A stretch of 64,000 bases of DNA from Pseudomonas mosselii (GCF_019823065.1 NZ_CP081966.1:3999501-4063500); one strand, 5' to 3'; shown: positions 39,142-49,175, numbered from the stretch's first letter. Notes: a model not told the origin generated them from the sequence alone. A program made the numbers and translations.

Positions 39142-39630
39142 TTAAGAGGTTGTGGTGGTCTGGACCCACAGGGCCGTTTGGGCTTCCCCGGAAAGCTTGA
39201 GCGCCTCCTGGAGTTCGGCCTTGGTGGCCTGGATGGTGCTGTTGTCCGCAAGTACCCAAGTGATGGTATCGGTGTCGCTCAAGGCCACGATGGACCTAGC
39301 CATGCGGTTTTGGCTGGCCTCATCGCCGTTGAAGGTGTTACCTGCCGTGGTGGTCACGGTGATAGCTGCCACAGCATCGGCGCGGCTCAGAATGAACTCC
39401 ATCCGCGTAGTGGAACTGGTGACAGCGAAGTCCCCCACAGTCCCGAAGTCCCCAGCTACTGCGCGGGTGAAAAGCTCGCGCCCGTAGTCGTGAGGATCAT
39501 CTTGAGTAGCTGTGAAGGGAGCATCGCCAATGCCCGTGAATGTGACTGTCAGGGTCACTGCGGTCTTGTCCGCATTGGCGTAGATTGGGCTTGAAGCGGC
39601 GGTGTATACCGCGGAAGTGGTGTCAGTCAT
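39142..39630 (-). CDS. Tail-fibre accessory protein with DUF4376-like C terminus
   Basis: 162 aa. The N-terminal half is beta/Thr-rich (Ig-like: TLTVTFTGIGDAPFTA); the C-terminal half GNTFNGDEASQNRMARSIVALS...ITWVLADNSTIQATKAELQEAL matches the DUF4376 pattern found in proteins next to or fused to phage tail fibres. Its ATG overlaps the stop of the tail fibre gene (TAATG), so it is translationally coupled. Probably a fibre chaperone or fibre-tip component. Confidence 0.75.
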   Translation of the reverse strand: MTDTTSAVYTAASSPIYANADKTAVTLTVTFTGIGDAPFTATQDDPHDYGRELFTRAVAGDFGTVGDFAVTSSTTRMEFILSRADAVAAITVTTTAGNTFNGDEASQNRMARSIVALSDTDTITWVLADNSTIQATKAELQEALKLSGEAQTALWVQTTTTS

Positions 39631-41153
39631 TACGCAACTCGCAACATAACGGTGGCCTTGTAGCCGGAGGATAAGTAGCCGCAGACCATCCAAGTGCCGG
39701 CTGCTGTGACGGAGGATTGATAGTTGTACGCCCCGTAGTAGATACCGGAGCCCGCCAACAAGGTGCCTGGGGCGTAATTACCGCTGGCCCACATGAAGGC
39801 GTAGGTGCCTACCCCACCGACCGCTAAGTTGCCAATTTTGGTGGCGAAGTTGGTGTCCGTGAGGATGTCCCCGAAGTCGGTTGAATCCACCGTTGCCCGG
39901 AGCCCGGAACCGGACCAGCCGAGTTTCACCACGTTTGTAAGCTGGTTCAGCCCGGTGCCCTGCTGTACGGGCGTGTAGCCCAGCGCGCCCTGGTAGTTCG
40001 CAGGATTGAAGTTCGCGGAGGTGTACAGGGCGTACCAAGCGGACCATGTGGTTTCACCCGTGGCGTATCGGTAGAAACGCTCAGTGCCAGCAGAGAACTC
40101 CTGAATGATGCCCGTCAATGCAGAAGAGTCCTTCCACTGCCCATGGACCGTGAGGACACCGTAGGTAGGGTCTCCGACACCTGGGATATTCAGGCCACTC
40201 GGGCCGCCCCCAATAAAGCCCACGCGGGTTCCTGTGCCATACAAATCAGCAGGCGTTGCGGTGGCCATAGTGGTTTGCCGGAAATCCACTACCGCTCCCA
40301 GTCCGTATGTCAGATGAGACGGGAAGTATTCCAATCCTGTTTCCGTGGAGTTCTGGCGTAGAGCCTGGAGCGCCTCACCAGACGCTGCAGGGAGCTTCAT
40401 GCTCGCGGCATACCCGGCTGCCTGCTGCTCAGACGTTGCGGCATTGGTCTCGCTGGCTTTCGCAGCGGCCTGAGAGGCGGCACTGGCTGTCTCCGATGCC
40501 GAAGCTGCGGCTGCCGAGTTCGCGGCATTGGTTTCGCTTGTTTTGGCAGCAGCCTGGGAAGCTGAGGTTGCGGCTTCTGCGGCCTGAGTGATGGTATTGA
40601 GGTCGTTCACAGCAGTCGTGTGAATCGCCTCCAGGTCACTGTTGGCGGCTGTACGGATAGCCGTGGTCTTGTCGATGGAGTCCTGCTCAATCGCAAGCAT
40701 GGTGTTCTTGAAGTTGACGTTCATGTAGTTGAGCGTCATCAGGTCTTGCGCATCTACAGGGTCTGCGAAGTCAGTGCCACGGACACCTTGCCCATCCCAT
40801 ACGCCATCAGCGGTCAGGTGGATGCTGGCCTGGGTGCCGTCATACGCCTCCTGGGCGCAGTACAAGTTGTACGTGACCATCAGGTCCAGGTCGGCTTCCA
40901 GGAGCGTGGAGCCATCCTGGAAAGAAACAATGGCGGAATCCTTGGGAGTGATCCGACGAATCTCGACCACGCCACCAGCGGAAGGCGCGGAGGCGATCTT
41001 GATGGTGTACGAATCTACCCAAGTGAAGTCCGTGACCACTGTGTCCACGGACACCTGGATATGGGCTGTGTCCAGGTAGGGGAAGTTGAAGGGGAAGTTT
41101 GTGGTTGCTCCGTCCGCTTTCAACTGGACGTAGCTGTAGGGTGTGTAAGCCAA
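39630..41153 (-). CDS. Tail fibre protein (T7 gp17-like)
   Basis: 507 aa with a TTG start. The N-terminal 100 residues (YSYVQLKADGATTNFPFNFPYLDTAHIQVSV...FQDGSTLLEADLDLMVTYNLYCAQEAYD) are the T7 gp17 domain that binds the tail. An Ala/Ser/Thr-rich coiled coil (about 150-250) and a receptor-binding C-terminal half (LGYTPVQQGTGLNQLTNVVKLGW..., then a short beta knob) follow. Determines host range. Behind a terminator. Confidence 0.93.
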   Translation of the reverse strand: MAYTPYSYVQLKADGATTNFPFNFPYLDTAHIQVSVDTVVTDFTWVDSYTIKIASAPSAGGVVEIRRITPKDSAIVSFQDGSTLLEADLDLMVTYNLYCAQEAYDGTQASIHLTADGVWDGQGVRGTDFADPVDAQDLMTLNYMNVNFKNTMLAIEQDSIDKTTAIRTAANSDLEAIHTTAVNDLNTITQAAEAATSASQAAAKTSETNAANSAAAASASETASAASQAAAKASETNAATSEQQAAGYAASMKLPAASGEALQALRQNSTETGLEYFPSHLTYGLGAVVDFRQTTMATATPADLYGTGTRVGFIGGGPSGLNIPGVGDPTYGVLTVHGQWKDSSALTGIIQEFSAGTERFYRYATGETTWSAWYALYTSANFNPANYQGALGYTPVQQGTGLNQLTNVVKLGWSGSGLRATVDSTDFGDILTDTNFATKIGNLAVGGVGTYAFMWASGNYAPGTLLAGSGIYYGAYNYQSSVTAAGTWMVCGYLSSGYKATVMLRVA

Positions 41154-41163
41154 ATAGAGGGTT

Positions 41164-41197
41164 CCAAAAAAGAAAACCCCAGCCGAAGCCGGGGTTC
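41164..41197 (-). terminator. Terminator between gp16-like and tail fibre genes
   Basis: AACCCCGGC-TTCG-GCTGGGGTT with following TTTTCTTTTTT on the minus strand, 18 bp after the gp16-like stop codon. A UUCG-capped stem of this kind is a strong intrinsic terminator. Confidence 0.9.
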
Positions 41198-41214
41198 CCG
41201 TTGAGGTGGTTATG

Positions 41215-44200
41215 TCAGTGCTGCTTCGAGCCGGTTGGGTAGTCGTTGGCGATCATGTTCAACATGGTGCTAACGAGCGCTACGTTGTTCAGCGGCAGGA
41301 GTCGAGCCCAGTTCTTGATGTCCGAAGCGGACGTTTGGGAGTCATCAGAGAGCCCGTTCTTGACGAGCTTCTTCATGGAGATGAGGCCGTTGATGGCCTG
41401 ATAGGTTGGGTTGGAGACAAAGCTGGACAGGTCGCTGGTGGTCCGCATCCCCGAGAACAGCGGGTACGGAGACACCGTGTCATAGAGGTTAGGCAGAAGA
41501 GAAGCCTGAGAAATTTTGCCGAAGCTGTTGGCCACAATCTGGCCGGGGGCCATACGCTGGTCCAGGAACTTCTGGCGGTTCTCCTCATCCATCCCCATGG
41601 AATCCAGCATGGTCCGGCCCATGTAGGTCAGGCTCGCCAGGAATCCCCCGTGCAGGACAGTGGACAACGTGGCCCAGTCCCGGTGGTTCGCGGCGAAGAG
41701 CATGGACTTGTTCCAGCCGTGCATGGTGAAGGCCATGAACTGGAACATGGCTTTTCCTAGTGTGGTCCCCATGAGTGGAATCATGGAGCTAAGGTCGTTC
41801 TCCTGGATGACACGGCGAGACTCACGGTGCATCGCAGTCATGAACCTGGAGTAGTTCTCAGGGGAGTCCTTAACCCAGGCCCCGAAGTCCAGCTTATGGG
41901 ACGGCCCGAAGGCACCATTCCGGGGAGTGCTGTACTTCTTGAGGTCCGCCAGAACGCCGCTCGCTTGTTCTCTGCTCATCCCCATCCAGGCCAGTCGGTC
42001 ATCGGTGAGGAGCTTGGACGCCGCACCATTGGCGTGATTGACCCAGTGATTCACCAGGGCGATAGCGTGGATGCGCTTCTGCTGGATCATGAGCGGTGTC
42101 ATGCCGGTGTAGTCCAGGACGCCTTTGGCGACCTTGCGTAGCCCGTTGTCCACGGCATCCAGCTTGCGGTTGAACGCGGTGTCACCGTTATGGCGAACCC
42201 AATCGTCCTTGGCGCTGAAATTCAGGCGGGCCACGTAGTCAGCCCCGGCACCTCCGATTGTGTTCTCCAGGTGGTCCAGGAGGTCATCCGGGGCCTTGCC
42301 GGTGGCGATGTCACGGCGCAATGCGCGGAGAGCGGGCACGGCCTGGAGCGTGGCCTTCCATCCCATGGACCCAGTGATCTGCGATAGCTCGGAGACTTGG
42401 TTCCATACCGCCCCGCCCATGAGGCGGATGACGTTGAAGTTCCGCCACATTTCCAGGCTCTTGTTGAGCGTGGAGAACTCCTCCATCGGGAGGCCCTGGA
42501 TGCGGTCGAAGGCGAACTTCAAGTCCTTTCGCATACCGGCCACGTTCGCGCCTGGGCGCATCCCTTCCCCGAACTTGTTCTCCGTGGCGGCCATGATGGC
42601 CTTTTCGATGTCCTGCCCCTTGTACACGTCCAGGTGCTTTGCAAGGGCCACGCTCCCTGCCATACGGCGCAGGTACGGCTCCACTACTTCGAAGGCGTTG
42701 GTGTGGATGAAATCGTTGAGAGAAACAGCGCTCTTCGTCCCATCGGCACCAGTCCAGTTCTCGGTGTGCAGCTCGTTCACGGAGTTCCGGTTCTTGAGGC
42801 TTGCGGCAGTACGCCCCGCATCAGTCCCCTTCGTGGGCAGCATATCGTCCATGACCCGGACGGCCTCCTCTTCGGAGTAACCGCCATTGAGCATCAGCGA
42901 GTGCTTCAAGGCTTCCCGGTCGGTGCCCATCATCATGGAACCCATCGCGTCCTGCGTGCGGTTCGCATGGGCCTCTTCGACAGTCCGAACGTACCACTTC
43001 GCCCAGCGGTTGGCGGCCTCATCCGAGATGCCCTCACGGGCTCCCTGATACGCCCTAGCCCACCAGCCGGTGACAGCTTCGTGGCCCCAGGTGTTGACCA
43101 TGGAGTTCCACTTGTTCACGTCATGCTTTCGCGGGAGGTAGTTCGGGTTCTTTTCCAGGGTGCCGACCACGGAGGTAGCGCCCGTGTCGGAGTCACGGAT
43201 TTCCGTTTCAGTCAGGCCCAGCTTGATCCGCCCTTCATCCTTGAGCGGGTTGTTGATGTAGTCCGCCACATGGTCCAGGGTCTTTCGGACGGTCTCACCA
43301 GCACGCACTACCTCATCAGGGAAGTCAGCATCCCGGCCCCGGATGAAGTCCGACACCAGGCTACCGAAGTGGTCAAATGCCTCAGCCTTCTGGTGCCACT
43401 TGAAGCCATTGGCCTGGAACCACTTCTGGAACTGCGGGAGCGAGGCTTTCTTCATCTGCGTGGCCCAGCCTTCTGCCCACTTCGTGGTGTCGTCCCAGGC
43501 ATTGGGCCCGACCACGGAATGGTTCTTGTAGCCAATGGACGTGCCGAAGAGCTTGGCGGCCAGCGCACGGACTGCGGTTGGAGAGTCAGCTTTGCCAAGC
43601 TTGTTTTCCAGGCCGAGGCCCCAGCCGAATACTTCGGGGATGTGCGCAGCCTTCGCGGCCTGAGCATCCACGCTGCCTTCCAATGCGGGACTGCGCACCG
43701 TCCTGGACACGCCTCCTGGGCGGGTAAGTGGGTTCGCCAGCTCCACCAGGCGGGACAGGGCGTTGTGTTCGTTTTTGCCGATTCCTAGCAACTTTCGAAG
43801 GCCACCGACAAAGCGGTCCCACAAGGAAGCATCGGGCTTGCCTGGAAGGGCCTTCCCCTTGAGCCACTGCTGGAACCGGGCATTAGTCAGTCCGTAGGCG
43901 ATCATCTCCTTGGGGTTGTCCAGGTTAATCCCCAGGCGACCCTCCAGAGCGCTCTTCCAGTGTTCCCCGAACTCACTCTGCGCAGCCTTGAGCATCGAGC
44001 CGTGCAGCGTGCTGAGGTCCGTAGTGGCCTTGCTGATCTGCGGGTCCGTGGACATCAGGCGGTCGCTGGTGGCGTGCATCTTGTACACGGTGGCTGCGTG
44101 GACCAGCTCATGCACGAAGGTTTCTTCATTCAGGCCGGACAGGTCCGACAGACGCCCGGTGGGGCTCATGTAGGAATGGCCCCGGAGGAACATTTGAATG

Positions 44201-45924
44201 CCATCCCCGGTGGACTGGTGCGGGGTGAGAACCGCGCCCTTAGCAGTTTTAATTACCGCGTCCATCGCCGCATTGCCAAACTTCTGGCCCTTTTCGATGA
44301 CCTTGAAGTTCATCTTGCGGAGGTCCACAGCCTTGAGGACACGGTTCAGCACTTTGACCGTCTCGGGGTTCTTTGAGTACGCCCGGACGTAATCGGCCAA
44401 CTGGCTCACGCGGCTGACGCCACTGGGGAGGATCAGGTTGTCATCCCGGCCGCCACTGGCTTCGTAGCGGGGGGTGTCCCACTCTTCGCTCCAAGGCTGC
44501 TTGCGCCCAGGTGTAACCACTGATGGTTCCTGCGGCTCATCCCGTGGCTCACCCGCTGCCGGTGGTTCCTCTGGTGCCCGTGGCTCCTCGGGCGGCAAGT
44601 CCACGGTCTTGGGTTCCTCCCCCGGCGAGTGGATGCGGGCGGAGCCTCCGTCCTCAGTCCGCCAGATAATGGCGTTGCCAGGGGTGTTCTTCGTGTCCAC
44701 GTCCTGGCCGAACCTGCGTAGAAACTCAGGCTGGCTCAGCGCGCCTTCACCGGGGCGCATGAGGCCCGAATCGGTAAGCTCCTTGATTTGCGCCTTGCCG
44801 GACTCCTGGCGGCCCCACTGGGCCAGGCGGGCGTTTTCCTCAGCCAGCGGCCCCTCTACGTGAGCGAGGCTACCGCCAATGGCCCCGAGGCCCAGGCCCA
44901 TCGCAGCGGAGATGTACAAGTCGTCATCCGTGCGGAGCGGGTTGTATCGGTTCATCAGCGCGTCATAGCCCACGTTGGTCCCAGCCCCGACCACGCCCAT
45001 GCGGACTGCGTTGGCAATCCGTGAGCCAGCCGTGAGTAAGCCTTCGCCGCCCATACCGGGGACAAATCCGATGAGCGTGGGCAAATCCACCAGACCGCCG
45101 ACTAAACGGCCCCCAAAGCCTGCGACTCCCATTTCAGACAGCTTCTGCTCATCCTGCATGGACTGCTGCATACGGGAGCGCCGGAAGTCAGCATCGGAGT
45201 CACTTGTGGCCTGGAGGATGTAGTCCCAGTTCTTCTCGGGAATGCCCTCCAGGTACTTGCCAGCCTTGTCGTTGTCCCAGGAGAAATTCCAGTCCGTCGA
45301 TTGGGTGCCCCTGTCCCGCCACCAGTTCACCACGGAGTTGTCCGAGGCGAAGCCCAGGGCCAGAGCTTGGGGGATATTCTCTACGTTGTTGATGAGCCCC
45401 CCGTTCTCTGCCCGCTGCTGGGCCTGCATCTGCACCAGGTCCGAGGCGGAAGCGCTCTGATCCGGGTTGACCGAATCGCCGGAGGTGAAAGCGGAGGACA
45501 GGGGGTCAGGCTTTCCCGAGGGGGTCTGCCCTGCTGCGGGGGTGGTGCCGTTGAACTTGCTCAGGTAGTCCCGTGTTTCCGGCCAGGGACTCCCTGCGGC
45601 CAGCGCCTTGGCAGCCCGAGGGCCGCCGTTGTAGTCGGCCAGGGCCATATCCATGTTGCCGTTGTACTTAGCCAGGCTGTCCCGCATGTAGCGCCCAGCG
45701 GCATCAGCGGCCTGGGTGTAGTCGTGGGGGTCAGTGACGCCATATGCCTTTTGAGTGGCGGGCATCAGTTGGAACGGACCTTCGGCGCCCTTGCCGCTTT
45801 CGGCATCGAGGTTGAACGATGATTCCTCACCGCTCATTTTGAACAGCGTCCCTTGAGGGAGGCCATATTGTTGCTCGGTCGAATCAGTGATTTTCCGGGC
45901 ATCTTCCAGAGAAATTTGAGTCAT
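41215..45924 (-). CDS. Internal virion protein D (T7 gp16-like) with transglycosylase and zincin-like domains
   Basis: 1569 aa, about 250 longer than T7 gp16 (1318). N-terminal SLT lytic transglycosylase, residues about 10-125 (FKMSGEESSFNLDAES, FQLMPATQKAYGV, ALADYNGGPRAA), which opens the cell wall during DNA ejection. Residues about 430-480 form a Pro/Glu-rich linker. Residues about 498-745 are an added domain with ETFVHELVHAATVYKM (HExxH at 605-609) and IAYGLTNARFQQWL...LWDRFVGGLRKLLGI, as in zincin domains of phage polyvalent proteins. The rest is the usual gp16 channel-forming region. Ejected into the host envelope with gp14 and gp15. Confidence 0.93.
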   Translation of the reverse strand: MTQISLEDARKITDSTEQQYGLPQGTLFKMSGEESSFNLDAESGKGAEGPFQLMPATQKAYGVTDPHDYTQAADAAGRYMRDSLAKYNGNMDMALADYNGGPRAAKALAAGSPWPETRDYLSKFNGTTPAAGQTPSGKPDPLSSAFTSGDSVNPDQSASASDLVQMQAQQRAENGGLINNVENIPQALALGFASDNSVVNWWRDRGTQSTDWNFSWDNDKAGKYLEGIPEKNWDYILQATSDSDADFRRSRMQQSMQDEQKLSEMGVAGFGGRLVGGLVDLPTLIGFVPGMGGEGLLTAGSRIANAVRMGVVGAGTNVGYDALMNRYNPLRTDDDLYISAAMGLGLGAIGGSLAHVEGPLAEENARLAQWGRQESGKAQIKELTDSGLMRPGEGALSQPEFLRRFGQDVDTKNTPGNAIIWRTEDGGSARIHSPGEEPKTVDLPPEEPRAPEEPPAAGEPRDEPQEPSVVTPGRKQPWSEEWDTPRYEASGGRDDNLILPSGVSRVSQLADYVRAYSKNPETVKVLNRVLKAVDLRKMNFKVIEKGQKFGNAAMDAVIKTAKGAVLTPHQSTGDGIQMFLRGHSYMSPTGRLSDLSGLNEETFVHELVHAATVYKMHATSDRLMSTDPQISKATTDLSTLHGSMLKAAQSEFGEHWKSALEGRLGINLDNPKEMIAYGLTNARFQQWLKGKALPGKPDASLWDRFVGGLRKLLGIGKNEHNALSRLVELANPLTRPGGVSRTVRSPALEGSVDAQAAKAAHIPEVFGWGLGLENKLGKADSPTAVRALAAKLFGTSIGYKNHSVVGPNAWDDTTKWAEGWATQMKKASLPQFQKWFQANGFKWHQKAEAFDHFGSLVSDFIRGRDADFPDEVVRAGETVRKTLDHVADYINNPLKDEGRIKLGLTETEIRDSDTGATSVVGTLEKNPNYLPRKHDVNKWNSMVNTWGHEAVTGWWARAYQGAREGISDEAANRWAKWYVRTVEEAHANRTQDAMGSMMMGTDREALKHSLMLNGGYSEEEAVRVMDDMLPTKGTDAGRTAASLKNRNSVNELHTENWTGADGTKSAVSLNDFIHTNAFEVVEPYLRRMAGSVALAKHLDVYKGQDIEKAIMAATENKFGEGMRPGANVAGMRKDLKFAFDRIQGLPMEEFSTLNKSLEMWRNFNVIRLMGGAVWNQVSELSQITGSMGWKATLQAVPALRALRRDIATGKAPDDLLDHLENTIGGAGADYVARLNFSAKDDWVRHNGDTAFNRKLDAVDNGLRKVAKGVLDYTGMTPLMIQQKRIHAIALVNHWVNHANGAASKLLTDDRLAWMGMSREQASGVLADLKKYSTPRNGAFGPSHKLDFGAWVKDSPENYSRFMTAMHRESRRVIQENDLSSMIPLMGTTLGKAMFQFMAFTMHGWNKSMLFAANHRDWATLSTVLHGGFLASLTYMGRTMLDSMGMDEENRQKFLDQRMAPGQIVANSFGKISQASLLPNLYDTVSPYPLFSGMRTTSDLSSFVSNPTYQAINGLISMKKLVKNGLSDDSQTSASDIKNWARLLPLNNVALVSTMLNMIANDYPTGSKQH

Positions 45925-45936
45925 TACTTACCTTTG

Positions 45937-48126
45937 TTATTGGAGGTACTGCGGGTCAATAGGATTCAGCGCACGCTGCACTTCGGCGGCATGTTCTGCA
46001 TTAGCTGCGGCTGTCTTGGCCTTGAGGTCTGCGGCGTAGGTGTTGCCGATCCACTTCTCCACCTGTTGGCGGGAGTAGTTGAGGACTTGGTGATTCACAT
46101 CTGTGAGGGGCACTCCCCCGGTCCACATGGTGTAACCGCCTCGGTCATTGGGCTCCATGCGGATGTTCCCCTTGCCGATGTCTTGGTCATCCGCGACCTT
46201 CCCTGGCACCTCGTCAATGAAGCGCTCTACCCACTTCCCCCGGTCTTCTCCCTTGGGGACTTGAGGTAGGTCTTTATTCAGGTACAGGGTGTTGTTGATG
46301 TTCGTGGAGACATTCGGGTCTTGCAGGTACTGCACGGTGGCCTTCACTGCGCTGGCCGCATCGGGCACCTGGCCGGACTTGAGGAGGAGTTCCGACCTTC
46401 GCCGGATGTCCGCCTGGACTGCCGTGAGGTTCGTCTGGTCATTGCCCCAAAGCCCCTCAGCCCAGTGGACGGAGCGAGATAGGAAACCGGGGTTCACCAC
46501 GTCATTCACAGCGCTCGCTACGTTGGCCTTCATGGCCCCCATATCGGCCTCGGTGACACCGGAGTTGCCGCCCTGATAGACCAGGGATGCCGCTGAGTTG
46601 GCATCGGGGAATCCACCCTTCTCCATCAGGAACTGGATGTCGGAGAGCTTCTGGTATGCCCCACCGGCAAGCTGCTGGGCGTATGCGGGGTTCACCGCGT
46701 TGATGTGGTTGAAGGTGTCGATTGCGCCCTGGCCCTGCTGGTTAAGCTGGCCCTGCTGCTTCCCGTCCGGGGTCCAGCCGAGGGACGCCAGGTTGGTGAG
46801 ACCGGACTGGAGAATGCTCTTCCACTGCGGGTTATCCACCTTGTTCGTGGAGTAGAACTGCACCTGCTTGTCGAACGGCATCTGCTCCTGCTGGACACGG
46901 TTTGCCATGTACTGCTGGGCGTACTGCTCAGTCTCGAAAGCCTTCATCTTGCCTTCGGGGCTCATCACCTGCTGGGGCTGGAGGTACGCCAGGTTGCCTT
47001 GGTCGATGGCTACCCGCGTGGATTGCTGGGCGTTCGCCATGGACTGCTGGGCGGTGGACAGAAGCTGGAAGCGGTTGATGTTGTTCTGCCGCTGATTCAA
47101 CTGGGACTGGCTATGGTTGATGACAGCGTTCCAGGTGCTGGCTGTGACCCACCGTTCGTTCTTCTGCGCCCAGTCATTGAAGCCCTTCTGGTCCAGTTCA
47201 CCGGCATCCGCTTGGGTCAGGAACGGGCGAATCTCATCATCCACACGCTTGCGCTGGTTCTGGTCATCCATGCTCTGCGCGTGGAGGCTCACTTCGGCAG
47301 CGGTGGTGCCGCCCAGCGTGGACGCCACAGTGGCACCGGATGACAGCTTCTGAGCCAGGAGCGCGTCCACCAGGGACTTGTTCCCGGTCTGCGCGATCTG
47401 GACTAGCGTGTTGTTCAAGGTGGTCTTGCGGGCATCGTCCCGGAGTAGCGAGGTGGACGACAGAAGGTTGAACCGACTGGCGATGGCCTGGGCGGCTTGG
47501 TCAGTGGTGCCGTTGAACTGGTTCCCAGTGACATCCCCGACCACGTTCATGAGGTTGTCGCTTGACTGCTGGATGCCCTCGGTGATGGCCTTGGCGTTCA
47601 TCGTCCGTGCGTTCGTGTCGAACACGTTCATGCGGAAGGCGTTATAGCCCTTGTCGAAGCCCGCCACGGCAAACTGGTTCTGCCCCTCAAGTGCCTCATT
47701 GCGGCTCTTCGTGAGGTATTCGTCCACCTGCTGCGGGTCGGTGAACTGGAGTTCGCCAGTCTGGATTTTCGACATGGTGTCCCGCTCCATGCCTTGCATC
47801 AGGTTCTCACCGTAGATGTGCTGGAGCGTGCCCTGGAAGGCTGGGGACTGGGAGGCCAGGATAGAGCCGTCTTTGATCTTCTGGCCCAGCTCGCCCACGG
47901 TCATGGAGTCGGCTGTGTCCTGGGCTTTCTGCCGCTCCTGCTGGTCCTCAGCGGAGCCGAACTGCTGTAGCGCCTGGGGGATCGCTGAGGAGCCCAGTGC
48001 CTGGGCCAATTGGTTCGCCTTCAATCCAGCCGTGTCATCCAGGTGCGCCCGGACTGGCTGGAAGGCGATTGGGTTTACTTGTTCCATGCCCTGGACGCCA
48101 GGGTCATAGTTCACTTGTCCACGCAT
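45937..48126 (-). CDS. Internal virion protein C (T7 gp15-like)
   Basis: 729 aa (T7: 747). Long Gln/Asn-rich helical protein (QLNQRQNNINRFQLLSTAQQSMANAQQ) that with gp16 forms the inner core and then the trans-periplasmic ejection tube. Recognised by position between gp14- and gp16-like genes, length and composition. 12 bp from the gp16-like start. Confidence 0.9.
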   Translation of the reverse strand: MRGQVNYDPGVQGMEQVNPIAFQPVRAHLDDTAGLKANQLAQALGSSAIPQALQQFGSAEDQQERQKAQDTADSMTVGELGQKIKDGSILASQSPAFQGTLQHIYGENLMQGMERDTMSKIQTGELQFTDPQQVDEYLTKSRNEALEGQNQFAVAGFDKGYNAFRMNVFDTNARTMNAKAITEGIQQSSDNLMNVVGDVTGNQFNGTTDQAAQAIASRFNLLSSTSLLRDDARKTTLNNTLVQIAQTGNKSLVDALLAQKLSSGATVASTLGGTTAAEVSLHAQSMDDQNQRKRVDDEIRPFLTQADAGELDQKGFNDWAQKNERWVTASTWNAVINHSQSQLNQRQNNINRFQLLSTAQQSMANAQQSTRVAIDQGNLAYLQPQQVMSPEGKMKAFETEQYAQQYMANRVQQEQMPFDKQVQFYSTNKVDNPQWKSILQSGLTNLASLGWTPDGKQQGQLNQQGQGAIDTFNHINAVNPAYAQQLAGGAYQKLSDIQFLMEKGGFPDANSAASLVYQGGNSGVTEADMGAMKANVASAVNDVVNPGFLSRSVHWAEGLWGNDQTNLTAVQADIRRRSELLLKSGQVPDAASAVKATVQYLQDPNVSTNINNTLYLNKDLPQVPKGEDRGKWVERFIDEVPGKVADDQDIGKGNIRMEPNDRGGYTMWTGGVPLTDVNHQVLNYSRQQVEKWIGNTYAADLKAKTAAANAEHAAEVQRALNPIDPQYLQ

Positions 48127-48135
48127 GGGGCCTCC

Positions 48136-48696
48136 TTATGAGCCATTAGGGGTGACGGTGGTTGAGCCGGAGTTGGCCCGGAGCTGGGTGCTGTAGGCCC
48201 CGAGAGCGCTGGAGCCGAGGCGGCTGGCCGCTTCCAGGTAGTTCGGGGAGTCCACAGAGCGGAGGGAGTTGAGCGCGCTTTGGGTGCCGTAGTAGTTGTT
48301 CTGTAGCTGGGTGTTGTTGTTCGCTACGGTCGTGCTGTAGTTCTGCTCTACGGATTGGTTGTAGTTGTCGCGCTGAGCCGAGAGGTCGGCCAGGAGCGCA
48401 TCCACAGAGTTGCCCTCTACGCCCGCTTCACTCGCCTGGGCGCGCGCGGTGGACATAGCCGCTCGGGCCTTGAGGTTGTTCTGGTATTCCTGCTGAGAGG
48501 CGGACTGGCGGGCTTGCTCGTTCGCATACCCGGTCTGCGCTTGGTTGTCCTGATACGCCTTCAAGTCGTTCTCAGACTGCTGCTCTTCATAGGCTGCGGT
48601 CGATTTCGCTTGCTGGTTCTGCTGGACCACGGACGCGGTGGTGCCAGCCGCTGCGATGGCCGTTGCGGCCCACGCTGCTGCTACGATGGTACACAT
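48136..48696 (-). CDS. Internal virion protein B (T7 gp14-like)
   Basis: 186 aa (T7: 196). Hydrophobic N terminus MCTIVAAAWAATAIAAAGTTASVV then Gln/Ala/Asn-rich helices (ENDLKAYQDNQAQTGYANEQARQSASQQ). Forms the outer-membrane pore of the ejection complex in T7. Overlaps the end of the upstream gp13-like gene by 16 bp and is followed 9 bp later by gp15. Confidence 0.9.
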   Translation of the reverse strand: MCTIVAAAWAATAIAAAGTTASVVQQNQQAKSTAAYEEQQSENDLKAYQDNQAQTGYANEQARQSASQQEYQNNLKARAAMSTARAQASEAGVEGNSVDALLADLSAQRDNYNQSVEQNYSTTVANNNTQLQNNYYGTQSALNSLRSVDSPNYLEAASRLGSSALGAYSTQLRANSGSTTVTPNGS

Positions 48697-49175
48697 GGGA
48701 ATTGGACCTTCTGGAATTCCTGGAAGGCTTCGCCATCGGGGCCGAAGGGTTCCGGGTCGCAGAACTCAAAGCCCAGCCAGCGGAGCCACAGGAGATGAAC
48801 AGGGTTGCCCGTCCACGCCCGGTTCATGAGGACCGGACGGAGTTCGTGCATTTGGTTGATGTAGTCCCGGCAATGAGCCAGGAATGTCTTGCGGGCTTGC
48901 GGAAGCTCAGGGGAAGCGAGCATCCAGGGAGCGCCGACCATATCTGTCAGCGGAGCCACACCGAAGATGGCGACCACACGCCCATGAACCAGGAAGGTCC
49001 AAGTGCGCAGGGAATCCATCTGCCCAAGGAGCAATGCTTCCAGGGGTTGCAGGCGGGAGGACTTCCAGATTTCGTCCCGGTCCTCCTCCCGCATGTTGGC
49101 GGCCAGCTCATGGCAGTGTGTCGGTGTCGTCTCAAGTACCCACGCGACCTCAGACAGCCTGGCTGCGTTTGACAA
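48681..49175 (-). CDS. Internal virion protein A (T7 gp13-like, DUF2833)
   Basis: 164 aa from a TTG start preceded by GGGAGG; the start region overlaps the end of the gp12-like gene by 26 bp. DUF2833/acetyltransferase-like sequence: TWTFLVHGRVVAIFGVAPL, YINQMHELRPVLMNRAW, LLWLRWLGFEFC. In T7 gp13 is needed for core assembly; the GNAT-like fold suggests ancestry from an acetyltransferase. Confidence 0.85.
   Translation of the reverse strand: MSNAARLSEVAWVLETTPTHCHELAANMREEDRDEIWKSSRLQPLEALLLGQMDSLRTWTFLVHGRVVAIFGVAPLTDMVGAPWMLASPELPQARKTFLAHCRDYINQMHELRPVLMNRAWTGNPVHLLWLRWLGFEFCDPEPFGPDGEAFQEFQKVQFPCVPS

Noticed and set aside
41149..41163. AACCCTCTATTTGGC before the tail fibre gene, resembling a T7-like phage promoter (phi17 position)
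   Set aside because: It overlaps the tail fibre start codon, so transcripts from it would lack the start; no second copy was found at other expected promoter sites.
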